Origin: Cyanobacteria bacterium UBA2566
GTDB lineage: Bacteria > Cyanobacteriota > Cyanobacteriia > Cyanobacteriales > Desertifilaceae
Direction of reading: 5' to 3'
DNA length: 17,133 bases
Assembly (NCBI GenBank): GCA_002340255.1
Contig: DDLS01000185.1
Location: forward strand, 1 to 17,133
Shown: positions 7,002-14,556 of the stretch, one piece after another
How positions within the stretch are numbered: the stretch's first letter is position 1
Layout: every line of letters starts with the position of its first letter
Notes under the pieces: model-generated
What the model was told of the DNA's origin: nothing
Seen by the model: only the letters and a program-made list of their open reading frames with translations
Database searches by the model: none
Position numbers and translations under genes: made by a program

Positions 7002-7853
7002 TTAAAGGTTATCTGGATCTAACCCCATCGCCCGCAATCGTTCCGCGAGACGTTCGGCTCGCTGGCGTTCAGTTTCGGCTCGCTGGCTCTCCTCCTGGGC
7101 AAGTTGTTCAGCTTGTTGGGCCTTTTGCCGTTCCGCCTCAGCTTTTTGCCGTTCCGCCTCAACCACTTGTTCCGCTTCCTCAAGGCGTTGTTGCGCTACT
7201 TCTTCTGGCAGTTGCACCAAATTGCCATCAGCATCATAAAAGCGCAACCAAACTGCGTCCTCTCGGTCGATGGTTCCTGACCAAATTCCCAGCCAAAAGC
7301 CCAAACTGTCACACCACAACCAACCTCGCTCATCAGCAACCAAGGGCTGATACCCCTTAGAAGTGTCTAAATGCCATCCTTGTAAGGACTTTGGTTTAAA
7401 CGGGTCATAGACAAAATAATCTGGAGTGCGGAAAATCCGTCCATAGATATCTTTTTTCTTTCCTGTGTCTACTTTGGACGTACTCGGTGACATCAGTTCC
7501 ACAATGACATCAGGATAGGAACCATTTTCTTGCCACACCACCCAACCCTGTCGTTGTTTGGTGCCATCGACATCAAGAACAGCAAAGAAATCCGGGCCGC
7601 GAAAATCTTTGTTGAAAACTTTTTTGTCGCTGTAGTAAATAAACATATTACCGCCCGTGTAAAAGTCATTGCGATCGCTCCAGGCTTGCTGCAAGGATCG
7701 GATCAGGACGTTCATGGCAATGCGATGGCGGTTACTTTCCAAGGGTTCTCCATCATCAAAAATCAGGTCAGTGGGCGGACTGGGGGGGTTCCACTCCGGC
7801 TCCATAGTCGTTTCAGTTCCGGGGCGAGTCTGGGTAGTGATTTCTACTGACAT
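7002..7853 (-). CDS. Uma2 family (DUF820) PD-(D/E)XK nuclease-like protein, third copy
   Basis: 283 residues. Presumed catalytic residues are Asp88 in 'RGPDFFAVLDVD' and Glu119 in 'DVIVELMSPST', followed by Lys132-134 and 'FRTPDYFVYDPF' (141-152). The subfamily has the 'GGNMFIYYS' and 'GWVVWQENGSYPDV' segments, again different from the other two copies. Residues 208-275 form an Ala/Glu/Arg/Gln coiled coil, part of it encoded by an exact DNA duplication: 18 bases at 7123-7140 recur at 7144-7161. The C-terminus 'LRAMGLDPDNL' resembles those of the other two. A GGGGAA stretch about 8 bases upstream serves as ribosome site. Role unknown. Confidence 0.92.
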   Translation of the reverse strand: MSVEITTQTRPGTETTMEPEWNPPSPPTDLIFDDGEPLESNRHRIAMNVLIRSLQQAWSDRNDFYTGGNMFIYYSDKKVFNKDFRGPDFFAVLDVDGTKQRQGWVVWQENGSYPDVIVELMSPSTSKVDTGKKKDIYGRIFRTPDYFVYDPFKPKSLQGWHLDTSKGYQPLVADERGWLWCDSLGFWLGIWSGTIDREDAVWLRFYDADGNLVQLPEEVAQQRLEEAEQVVEAERQKAEAERQKAQQAEQLAQEESQRAETERQRAERLAERLRAMGLDPDNL

Positions 7854-7922
7854 TGTGGGTTCCCCATGTTCTGCTAGTTTTCCGTTATTTTTGATTGTAT
7901 CCCAGACAGAGGGGAATATACC

Positions 7923-10037
7923 CTATTCACAATTGGGATGAATTGCACCTTGAGAACACAGATAAGTCAGTTGCTTTTCATCTAAATTTTGCACTTCACT
8001 AAAATCTACTCCTGCGAATCCCTCAGATTCAGTTGTAGGAGATTGTTTTTCAATAAATTCATCTTTGTTGGGCGATTTGACTACGGGTTCAAAAACCGCA
8101 CCCTCGAAGTTCGCACCGGCTAATTTTGCGCCTTGAAAATTAGTATCCACTAAGTCTGCTCCAGCAAAATTAGCATTTTGCAGTTGGGCACTATTGAACG
8201 TCACACCCATTAACTGACTTTCGGTAAAATCTGCTGATTGCAATTGGGCACTGCTGAAATTGGCTTGGGATAAATTGGCATTTTCCCAGGTCGTTTCCGT
8301 GAGATTCGCAAACTTAAACTGACTCGAAATCGCCTGAACTTGTCCTAATCGCGAGCCTTGTAAGTTGGCATAAGAAAAGTTAGCATCGTTTAAGTTGGCT
8401 CCAGTTAAACTAGAAGTTTCTAAGAAAGCAGACTCGAGTGTAGCACTCGATAACTGAGCGCTACTGAGGTTTGAGCCAGTCAGTCGAGCCTCATTTAAAT
8501 TGGCTTTATTCAAAATAGCGCGAATCAAATTGGTACGGCGAATGGTGACATTGGAGAGGACTGCGCCGGTTAAATCCGCTTCTTTTAAGTCTGAACCGCT
8601 TAAATCAGCAACTTCATCGTCAAACGTGCCTAAGCGCTGGTCTTCTCCTGCGCCATAAAATCGGCTCCATCTTAAGCTGGCTTGAGATAAGATTGCCCCG
8701 CGAAAATTAATCCCAGAAAGGTCGGCTTTTTCCATCGCTGCAACAAAGGCAACGGGGGCAGAAGTTTTACCTAAATCCACTTGCGCTAGAGAAAAGTTTT
8801 TAGGGTTTCCCTGGTCAATGGTGAGAATTTTTACGATCGCCTGTTGGGTCGCCCGCAGACGTAAGCGGATAATGTTCTGTTGTTTTTGGCTACTCCCTGG
8901 ACTGAGGGTTTCCATGTCCTTTTGCAGGGCTAGATTCGCCCGTTGTAAATAGGGCAGAGCATCCGGCCCCATGCTAAACAGGGCCTGTTGAATGGCATCG
9001 ACTAAGCGGGGGTCAGTTTCCTGAACTAATAAATCAACTAGAAATTGATAGGCTTTGGGGTCGTTGAGTGTGCCCATGGCTAAGACTGCCTCGCGACGTT
9101 TTTGGGCAGAATTGGCGACTGAGGGATCGAGATGTTGCACAAGTTCGATGAACAGTTGATTATCCTGAGCATCCCCTTCACGCACCGTGGTTTGGGATTG
9201 GATAAAAATTTGGGTTCCCACAAATGCGATCAGTACAGAACCTAAGCCTAACCCGATCGCACTCACCAGGGTAATGCCGGGATGATTTTGCATCCAACCC
9301 CATAAACTGGGTTGCTCTTTCCCCGTTTTAGGCGTAACAGCCAGAGCGCCCGGAGGGTCTTCTTCCGAACTGGTGTAGCTGATGGCTAAGGGTTCGGAGA
9401 TGGGATAGGTTCCCGCAATGCGGTCATGGAAGGCGCGATAATAGCGGTCAAACAGTCCGCTAAAGACTTCCACGGTCAACATTAAACCGGATAAACCCAG
9501 TAGAATTGCTAATTGGGGAAAGGCTCCACTATAGCGCCAAATGCCGTAAGCTACGCCGATGGGAAGTCCCCAACGCCCGATCGCCTCGCGCACAAAAGCC
9601 CGTCCGATACCCGGAACACCGCCATTAAACGAGATCACCCGCACTCCTAACCAGAGTTTGGGAGAAGTTTGGCCGGTGGTTCCCAGCAGATAGAGCTGCC
9701 ATCCAGCCACAGCCACAGGGGCAATAAAGGCAACAGACCAGAGTAAGTTGGTGAGAGGAGAGACCTGGTTTTGGCGATCGCTCACTTGTAGAGCTAGGGT
9801 TTTGGCGATCGTCTCTTGGCCGGTAGCCACCAGGGAATTTACAGGAACTGGGGGTTGATTCCCTTGATTTTTGGCATAGTCCCCCAAACCATAGGGAACG
9901 GCAGCACTCACGACGACCATAGAGACCTCAACTACCCAAGCACTAAACCGTCGCAGGGATAAGGGGGGACGACGAAGTTTAAGGGGTGGCTTAGGGAAAG
10001 AAGAGTTACTCTCTTTAGGGGCCGTTGAACTTGCCAT
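7923..10037 (-). CDS. RDD-domain membrane protein fused to HEAT-like and pentapeptide-repeat regions
   Basis: 704 residues in four parts. (1) Residues 28-215: an RDD membrane domain, with 'LRRFSAWVVEVSMVV' as first helix, hydrophobic stretches near 98-118 and 155-195, and the diagnostic 'AFHDRIAGTYPI' (202-213). (2) One more hydrophobic helix at about 254-280. (3) Residues 292-372: helical, HEAT-like, with 'RREAVLAMGTLNDPKAYQFL' and 'AIQQALFSMGPDALPYL'. (4) Residues 435-650: a long pentapeptide-repeat domain of A(N/D)LxxAxL type, predicted to be a right-handed quadrilateral beta-helix. The tail 'QLTYLCSQGAIHPNC' holds two Cys (694, 703). Pentapeptide proteins abound in cyanobacteria, mostly without known function. 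It is probably an inner-membrane scaffold or transport-related protein (inference). No Shine-Dalgarno is seen. Confidence 0.88.
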   Translation of the reverse strand: MASSTAPKESNSSFPKPPLKLRRPPLSLRRFSAWVVEVSMVVVSAAVPYGLGDYAKNQGNQPPVPVNSLVATGQETIAKTLALQVSDRQNQVSPLTNLLWSVAFIAPVAVAGWQLYLLGTTGQTSPKLWLGVRVISFNGGVPGIGRAFVREAIGRWGLPIGVAYGIWRYSGAFPQLAILLGLSGLMLTVEVFSGLFDRYYRAFHDRIAGTYPISEPLAISYTSSEEDPPGALAVTPKTGKEQPSLWGWMQNHPGITLVSAIGLGLGSVLIAFVGTQIFIQSQTTVREGDAQDNQLFIELVQHLDPSVANSAQKRREAVLAMGTLNDPKAYQFLVDLLVQETDPRLVDAIQQALFSMGPDALPYLQRANLALQKDMETLSPGSSQKQQNIIRLRLRATQQAIVKILTIDQGNPKNFSLAQVDLGKTSAPVAFVAAMEKADLSGINFRGAILSQASLRWSRFYGAGEDQRLGTFDDEVADLSGSDLKEADLTGAVLSNVTIRRTNLIRAILNKANLNEARLTGSNLSSAQLSSATLESAFLETSSLTGANLNDANFSYANLQGSRLGQVQAISSQFKFANLTETTWENANLSQANFSSAQLQSADFTESQLMGVTFNSAQLQNANFAGADLVDTNFQGAKLAGANFEGAVFEPVVKSPNKDEFIEKQSPTTESEGFAGVDFSEVQNLDEKQLTYLCSQGAIHPNCE

Positions 10038-10074
10038 AGGGTCGAGTCTTGAACTGAATAGAGCGCTACGTCCT

Positions 10075-10096
10075 GGTAATGGGTAATGGGTAATAG
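10075..10096. repeat. short heptamer repeat, TAATGGG type
   Basis: About three tandem copies of the 7-base unit TAATGGG lie just upstream of the RDD/pentapeptide gene. It belongs with the other G-rich heptamer arrays in this window and, with the 16 bases before it, resembles 5293-5320. Confidence 0.55.
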
Positions 10097-10184
10097 TGAC
10101 AAGTTAAGGCAATGTGCATTTTGTAAAATCCCCCATATAGATCCAAGTTAACTGGAGAATACTATATATGGTGAATCGGGAAAG

Positions 10185-10203
10185 GGAAAAATCGGGTTTT
10201 TCC
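10185..10203. terminator. possible terminator downstream of the small membrane-protein gene
   Basis: GGAAAAA (10185-10191) and TTTTTCC (10197-10203) form a perfect 7-bp stem with the loop TCGGG, 64 bases after the stop of the minus-strand gene at 10267-10572. The stem is AT-rich and its T-run lies within the stem rather than after it, so termination would be modest. Confidence 0.3.
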
Positions 10204-10266
10204 GATTGCCTATTGCCATTCGTACCTATTGCCTCCTCCCCTACACAAAACTCTTTGCACTTTAAC

Positions 10267-10572
10267 TTAATTTTGCGAGGGGTCAGATTCAATTAAGAAT
10301 TTGTAACCTAAGTATAAGGCTCCTCCCAATACCGCTAAGGTAATCAGGGTAGTGACCAAGCGCAGGAACAGATTGAGAAATCCAAAGCCAATCACTACAC
10401 TCACACCAGCGACCACCAGTTTACCGGTATTCGATAGACCTTGATACCATGTTTGAATTTTTGTCAATAGGCCTTTAATCGCCTCAGAGCTAAATGGGCT
10501 AGATGGACGATTGAGTTGTTCTTCGCTCTCTCGCAGACGGCGACTAGGATCGCGGGGATTTTCAGGATTCAT
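10267..10572 (-). CDS. small two-helix membrane protein of unknown function
   Basis: 101 residues from the ATG at 10572. The first 35 residues are hydrophilic (starting 'MNPENPRDPSRRLRESEEQL'); then 'TGKLVVAGVSVVIGFGFLNL' and 'LVTTLITLAVLGGALYLGYKF' form one long or two closely spaced membrane helices, and the last residues 'IESDPSQN' are polar. I do not recognise a named family. The open frame continues upstream to 10806, but that extension translates heptamer repeats into Tyr/Ser/Leu/Pro low complexity and is not believable coding sequence, so the internal start is preferred. It is the nearest upstream gene to the RDD protein on the same strand, about 230 bp away, with a weak hairpin between. 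Confidence 0.72.
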   Translation of the reverse strand: MNPENPRDPSRRLRESEEQLNRPSSPFSSEAIKGLLTKIQTWYQGLSNTGKLVVAGVSVVIGFGFLNLFLRLVTTLITLAVLGGALYLGYKFLIESDPSQN

Positions 10573-10711
10573 CGGTTCTGCTCTCCAAACCAGGTGTTGA
10601 TAAGCAACTCTACTAGGATAGCTCAAGGGGTGCAGAGGATGGGGGGTGAGACGGCGACGCACAGAAGAGAAAGATGGAAGAGTACAAAAACAGATGATCG
10701 TCCAAAGAGAT

Positions 10712-10758
10712 ATAGTGCGAAGTGCTAGGGAATAGGGAATAGGGAATAGGGAATAGGG
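10712..10758. repeat. palindrome plus TAGGGAA heptamer array
   Basis: Four full copies of TAGGGAA plus TAGGG occupy 10726-10758. Immediately before, 10712-10725 holds a hairpin-capable sequence (AGTGC-GAA-GTGCT, two G-T wobbles). The 21 bases from 10712 match 16945-16965 at 16 positions, and the heptamers begin in the same phase at both sites, so this is one composite repeat family. Confidence 0.75.
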
Positions 10759-10811
10759 TCGGAGGATAGGATCGACCCTGGCTATTTGGTAATACAGCAC
10801 ACCCATTAAAG

Positions 10812-10840
10812 TCGAGAAACACCAAGTCGTCGTTTATAGT
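10812..10840 (+). promoter_or_regulatory. candidate sigma-70-type promoter of proV
   Basis: TATAGT (10835-10840) is a good -10 hexamer, with TCGAGA (10812-10817) at exactly 17 bp as a weak -35 (4 of 6 consensus positions). Transcription would start near 10847, immediately before the leader hairpin. Confidence 0.35.
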
Positions 10841-10848
10841 GTATACAG

Positions 10849-10880
10849 CAGCGCTCTAGTTAAAGATCTCTAGGGTGCTG
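10849..10880 (+). promoter_or_regulatory. leader stem-loop upstream of proV
   Basis: The 11-base arm 10849-10859 pairs with 10870-10880 with two G-U wobbles and no mismatch in plus-strand RNA, around a 10-base loop. It ends 22 bases before the proV ATG and would sit at the 5' end of the mRNA if the promoter at 10835 is real. Confidence 0.4.
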
Positions 10881-10902
10881 TTGATGTTATGCTGGAATCA
10901 TC

Positions 10903-12081
10903 ATGAGTGAAACCAAAATCCACCTGGAAAATTTAATCAAAATTTACGGAAAACACCCCTCGAGAGCTTTGCAAAGGTTCCGAGAGGGGGCAAACCGTGA
11001 GATGATCTTGAAGGAAACCGGTAATGTTCTGGGTATCGCCGATGTTTCCTTGGAAATTAATCGCGGGGAACTCTTTGTAATCATGGGATTATCTGGATCG
11101 GGGAAATCAACTCTGGTTCGTTGCATTAATCGATTGATTGAACCCACCAGGGGCAATATTTACATTGATGGTGAGGAAGTGGTTCATACGAGTCAACAGA
11201 GAATCCGGGAAATTCGTCGCACTAAAATGGCGATGGTGTTTCAGAAGTTTGGCTTATTCCCCCATAAGACAGTCGTAGAAAATGTGGCTTATGGGTTGAA
11301 GGTGCAAGGGATGGGACTCAAGGAGCGCCGACATAAGGCGATAGAGATTTTAGAGCGAGTGGGATTAGAACAGTGGCGCAATTATTTGCCCTCGTCTTTG
11401 AGTGGAGGAATGCAACAACGGGTAGGGTTAGCTCGTGCTTTAGCCACAGATGCAGAAATTTTGCTAATGGATGAAGCCTTTAGTGCCCTTGACCCCTTAA
11501 TTAGGCGGGAAATGCAAGATGAGTTGATTCGCTTGCAAGCTGAACTGCATAAAACGATTGTATTTATTAGTCACGATATTCAAGAAGCGCTGAAAATTGG
11601 CGATCGCGTGGCGATTATGAAAGATGGTGCAGTGGTACAAGTAGGCACTCCTGAAGATTTGGTGTTAAGTCCCATTGATGATTATGTGAGTGCCTTTACC
11701 CAGGATGTTAATCGCGCTCAAGTGCTGAAAATTGGCACAGTAGCACGGAAGACGACCCCATTAAATCGGCATCAATATACAATTGAGGTTGCTCTAGAAC
11801 AGATGAAAAAACAAGGAGTCAACCAGCTCTATGTTGTCAATGAGAACAAAGTTCCGGTCGGTTTGCTCCAGAAGCAGCGTCTTGAGTATGCGCTCAACAA
11901 TGGTAATCAAGATCTAGCTCATCTGATAGTTAATGACTTTCCCAAAATTGAAGATTCCCATTGTTTAGAAGCAGCCTTTTCGCTTTCGGATTCTGGGATG
12001 GCGATCGCTGTCACTAATCCTGAGGGACAATTCCACGGCATCATTACCCCCAAAGAAGTATTAATGAGTATGAGTCAATAA
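10903..12081 (+). CDS. proV: glycine betaine/proline-type ABC importer, ATP-binding subunit with CBS domains
   Basis: 392 residues, the normal ProV/OpuAA length. The N-terminus has the family-specific lead-in 'LIKIYGKHP' and 'TGNVLGIADVSLEI' before the ATPase core. Walker A is GLSGSGKST (62-70), the Q-loop Gln is 114, the signature LSGGMQQR is 166-173, Walker B is ILLMDE (186-191), the D-loop SALD (194-197) and the switch His 224. All are intact. From about 275 to the end is a pair of CBS domains, which in OpuA-type importers sense ionic strength. It powers import of betaine, proline or related osmoprotectants through the membrane permease encoded next (proW). Preceded by a weak GGAA ribosome site. 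The stop codon is followed at once by a heptamer repeat. Confidence 0.95.
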   Translation: MSETKIHLENLIKIYGKHPSRALQRFREGANREMILKETGNVLGIADVSLEINRGELFVIMGLSGSGKSTLVRCINRLIEPTRGNIYIDGEEVVHTSQQRIREIRRTKMAMVFQKFGLFPHKTVVENVAYGLKVQGMGLKERRHKAIEILERVGLEQWRNYLPSSLSGGMQQRVGLARALATDAEILLMDEAFSALDPLIRREMQDELIRLQAELHKTIVFISHDIQEALKIGDRVAIMKDGAVVQVGTPEDLVLSPIDDYVSAFTQDVNRAQVLKIGTVARKTTPLNRHQYTIEVALEQMKKQGVNQLYVVNENKVPVGLLQKQRLEYALNNGNQDLAHLIVNDFPKIEDSHCLEAAFSLSDSGMAIAVTNPEGQFHGIITPKEVLMSMSQ

Positions 12082-12115
12082 TAGGGACTAGGGACTAGGG
12101 ACTAGGGAATAGGAC
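12082..12115. repeat. TAGGGAC/TAGGGAA heptamer array between proV and proW
   Basis: Three copies of TAGGGAC, one TAGGGAA and a partial TAGGAC unit start at the base directly after the proV stop codon. The rest of the 96-bp gap is C/T-rich and shows no clear ribosome site for proW. Confidence 0.8.
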
Positions 12116-12177
12116 AAACCTAGCTTCCCCCTTTCCTCCCCCTGTCAAAAAATAGTGTTATTTGGTTTCATAAATTC

Positions 12178-13146
12178 ATGATTGATTGTTTCTCTCCTTC
12201 TTTAATCAGCGAAACACCGGTTTTACTTGACCCTTTTCAACTGTATACCCTGCCCCTAGGGGATTGGGTTTCCAATTTTGTCGATTTTTTGGTCGATCAA
12301 TTTCGCCCGGTTTTCCAACTCATTAGAGTTCCCTTTGCCTTTGTCCTGAATGGGATTGAAGTGGGTTTGTTGGCGATTCCTCCAACTTTATTCTTAATCT
12401 TCTTAGGGTTGCTGGTGTGGCAATTTTGTGGTTCTGCCATTGCAATCTATAGTTTAGTTGCCATGGTAGGAATTGGCTTATTGGGAACCTGGGAACCGGC
12501 AATGACCACCTTATCCCTGGTAATTTGTGCGGTGACGTTTTGTATTCTGATTGGCCTACCGATTGGCATTTTAGCCGCCAGAAACGATCGCTTTGACTCC
12601 ATTTTGCGGCCGCTTCTGGATGCCATGCAAACCTTGCCCTCCTTTGTTTATTTGGTTCCTGTGGTCATGCTCTTTGGTATTGGAGAAGTCCCTGGAGTCA
12701 TTGTAACTTTGATTTTTGCTGTGCCACCCCTAATTCGATTAACCAATCTGGGGATTCGTCAAGTCTCGAAGGAAGTGGTGGAAGCGGCGATCGCTTTTGG
12801 TTCGACTCCCAACCAAGTCCTCTGGGAAGCTCAAGTTCCCCTCGCTCTACCCACTATCCTGGCTGGTGTGAATCAATCCATTCTCTTAGCCCTCTCCATG
12901 GTCGTTGTGGCTTCGATGATTTCTGTCGAAGGTCTGGGTCAAATGGTATTACGAGGCATTGGTCGTTTAGATGTGGGATTAGCGGCTGTTGGGGGGATCA
13001 GTATTGTGTTAGTTGCGATCCTATTAGACCGGGTAACCCAAGCTTTGGGTAAACCCCAAAAAGTCTCTTGGAAAAAACGCGGGCCGGTGGGCTTGTTGCT
13101 TTCTTTTCCCCAAACACACGAGATCGACCTAGGGAAAGGCTTCTAA
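12178..13146 (+). CDS. proW: glycine betaine/proline-type ABC importer, permease subunit
   Basis: 322 residues, an integral membrane protein with about seven hydrophobic segments (near 52-78, 84-104, 110-134, 155-184, 225-255, 262-284). The cytoplasmic EAA loop that docks on the ATPase is clear: 'EAAIAFGSTPNQVLW' then 'QVPLALPTILAG' (202-230). The hydrophilic N-terminal about 50 residues match the ProW-type extension. It partners ProV from the preceding gene. In many bacteria a ProX binding protein follows, or is fused to the permease; here the chain ends without a fused domain and the next gene is convergent. The ATG lacks a visible Shine-Dalgarno, so translation may depend on the upstream gene or on a leader element. 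Its stop overlaps the stop of the convergent gene. Confidence 0.93.
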   Translation: MIDCFSPSLISETPVLLDPFQLYTLPLGDWVSNFVDFLVDQFRPVFQLIRVPFAFVLNGIEVGLLAIPPTLFLIFLGLLVWQFCGSAIAIYSLVAMVGIGLLGTWEPAMTTLSLVICAVTFCILIGLPIGILAARNDRFDSILRPLLDAMQTLPSFVYLVPVVMLFGIGEVPGVIVTLIFAVPPLIRLTNLGIRQVSKEVVEAAIAFGSTPNQVLWEAQVPLALPTILAGVNQSILLALSMVVVASMISVEGLGQMVLRGIGRLDVGLAAVGGISIVLVAILLDRVTQALGKPQKVSWKKRGPVGLLLSFPQTHEIDLGKGF

Positions 13147-14408
13147 GGGTCTCCTGTAAGTCGGTTAATATCTTGCTCTAAGATATCGGTTTCGGTGGTA
13201 TAGGCGAGATCGTCAGGGACGATCGCCTGTTTTTTGCCCAGATGTTCAGCATAGTCGAGTTTCTGCTGTACTTCTGGGGTGGGATCGCAGAGCATGGAGT
13301 AGCGATCGCGGCGAGTTTGGTTGCGTTGTTCAATTTTCCCATTGGCTTGTCCCAACCAGAAATAACGGATCAGGGGAATGGCTAAAAATCCAACACCATA
13401 GGCTAACAAAATACCGTAAATAGATTGGACAAAGGCAACGAATCCCCCCAATTCAGCCGCTACTGTGCCATCTGCCAATAAGCTTCCCAAGACTAATGCC
13501 CCAATTAGATTGGCGGCTCCTAAGCCGATCGCTAATATAATTTGGGTTGAACTGGCGGCACTAAATCGCCATTTCTTCTCTTGGAGATAGGAAGAATAGC
13601 TTGTTGAAGCTTGCTCAGTGGCCGTAATTTGTAAATCGGGGAACTGATAAAGAATTCCCCCTTCTGGAGTGACTTCGGGACGACCATTGAAGCGTACCAA
13701 AACGGGTAACAGATAATTTTCATATTCGAGATCGTACCCCTTACCTAGATCGTCCAAATAGGGCGCAATCTGTTCAGCCACCACGACTCCTTGTTGAGAA
13801 CGGATTGTAGCTGCGATCGCCTGCCAACGACGCTGTTCTAAATGGGCATTTGGGTTACCATCCCCAAATAAAAAGGAAAAAATTGCCTCTAAAAAGTTCA
13901 TTTCTGACGACGAGCGCTGATGACGCTTTGGGCTGGAATAGTCGGGAGAGAACATCCAAAACAAATCCCCTAAATGGAGTGGAAACCAAAAGAAACCCAC
14001 TGATCTCCGACTCCCTGTGCCATCGGAGTCTCCTTCTTGCGACGCTTGCAGACTGATGACAATGACGGCGATCGCCACTAAAATCAGCACTAACGATAAA
14101 ATCAGCAAAATACCAAAGGAAATTCGCACCAAATAAAACAAAATCCGCCCAATTTGCTGTAGCGTCTTTTGCCAACGCAAGCGCCAAAACTTCCCTTGTA
14201 GAATCGTGCGAAAATTTTTCGGAAACAGATAGGCAATATCGCCAGACTCAGCCACCTGGAGATGTCCCCCCGCATCTGCGGCGAGAGCTAAAAGCGCTTG
14301 CTGGGTTTCCGCCACATTAAACCCGGTGCGGGTGGACACATCTCCAACGGTTACCCGATACCCCAGATCCTCCACTGCTTCCATCAGTTTCAGATTCGGA
14401 ACAGCCAT
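13143..14408 (-). CDS. conserved cyanobacterial/plastid membrane protein (At5g03900-like), unknown function
   Basis: 421 residues from the start at 14408. That ATG has AGAGGT a few bases upstream; an earlier in-frame ATG at 14450 would add 14 residues but has no ribosome site. Residues 1-70 ('MEAVEDLGYRVTVGDVSTRTG', 'AETQQALLALAADAGGHLQV') resemble a winged-helix. A long hydrophobic segment follows (about 88-120), then a Ser/Gly-rich loop, a soluble middle part containing 'RWQAIAATIRSQQGVVVAEQ', two more membrane regions near 293-315 and 320-355, and a charged C-terminal tail. The layout resembles, from memory, the Arabidopsis chloroplast protein At5g03900, annotated as iron-sulfur cluster biosynthesis family without direct proof. 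It is convergent with proW, overlapping it by 4 bp. Confidence 0.82.
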   Translation of the reverse strand: MAVPNLKLMEAVEDLGYRVTVGDVSTRTGFNVAETQQALLALAADAGGHLQVAESGDIAYLFPKNFRTILQGKFWRLRWQKTLQQIGRILFYLVRISFGILLILSLVLILVAIAVIVISLQASQEGDSDGTGSRRSVGFFWFPLHLGDLFWMFSPDYSSPKRHQRSSSEMNFLEAIFSFLFGDGNPNAHLEQRRWQAIAATIRSQQGVVVAEQIAPYLDDLGKGYDLEYENYLLPVLVRFNGRPEVTPEGGILYQFPDLQITATEQASTSYSSYLQEKKWRFSAASSTQIILAIGLGAANLIGALVLGSLLADGTVAAELGGFVAFVQSIYGILLAYGVGFLAIPLIRYFWLGQANGKIEQRNQTRRDRYSMLCDPTPEVQQKLDYAEHLGKKQAIVPDDLAYTTETDILEQDINRLTGDP

Positions 14409-14522
14409 GTTTGCTACCTCTGTTGTTGGTCTTCTCTCTATTATTGCCATACTTTCAGGTTAGTCGATCTTCCATAGAGGTTCAGCTAGTGGCAGAAAAT
14501 CGAGGAGATAGGTGTTTTTAAA

Positions 14523-14546
14523 CAAGAAATCAGAGGTGATTTCTTG
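14523..14546. other. 9-bp perfect hairpin upstream of the micro-protein gene
   Basis: CAAGAAATC (14523-14531) and GATTTCTTG (14538-14546) are exact reverse complements around the loop AGAGGT. It ends 10 bases before the -35 of the promoter at 14557, so it may be an operator or the end of an upstream plus-strand transcript (CGTTTT follows). Confidence 0.45.
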
Positions 14547-14556
14547 CGTTTTCCAC

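Larger units (their letters stand above)
10573..10902. other. 330-bp divergent intergenic region upstream of proV
   Basis: Between the small membrane-protein gene (minus) and proV (plus). It contains a palindrome plus TAGGGAA array (10712-10758), a candidate sigma-70 promoter (10812-10840) and a leader stem-loop (10849-10880), each listed separately. No credible gene is present. Confidence 0.6.

Noticed and set aside
10104..10292. 62-codon minus-strand frame overlapping the end of the small membrane-protein gene
   Set aside because: It overlaps a better gene, contains the 10185-10203 hairpin and has no family resemblance.
10726..10758. CRISPR array
   Set aside because: The repeats are 7-base units without spacers; this and the arrays at 12082 and 16959 are short tandem repeats, and no cas gene is present.
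10573..10806. N-terminal extension of the small membrane-protein frame
   Set aside because: It translates the TAGGGAA repeats into Tyr-Ser-Leu-Phe-Pro low complexity and crosses the intergenic region; the internal ATG at 10572 begins the protein-like part.
13850..14187. Open frames opposite or within the At5g03900-like gene
   Set aside because: They lie wholly inside a convincing gene in other frames and have no ribosome site or domain.
14409..14450. Longer start for the At5g03900-like gene
   Set aside because: The upstream ATG has no ribosome site, while the ATG at 14408 has AGAGGT at suitable spacing.
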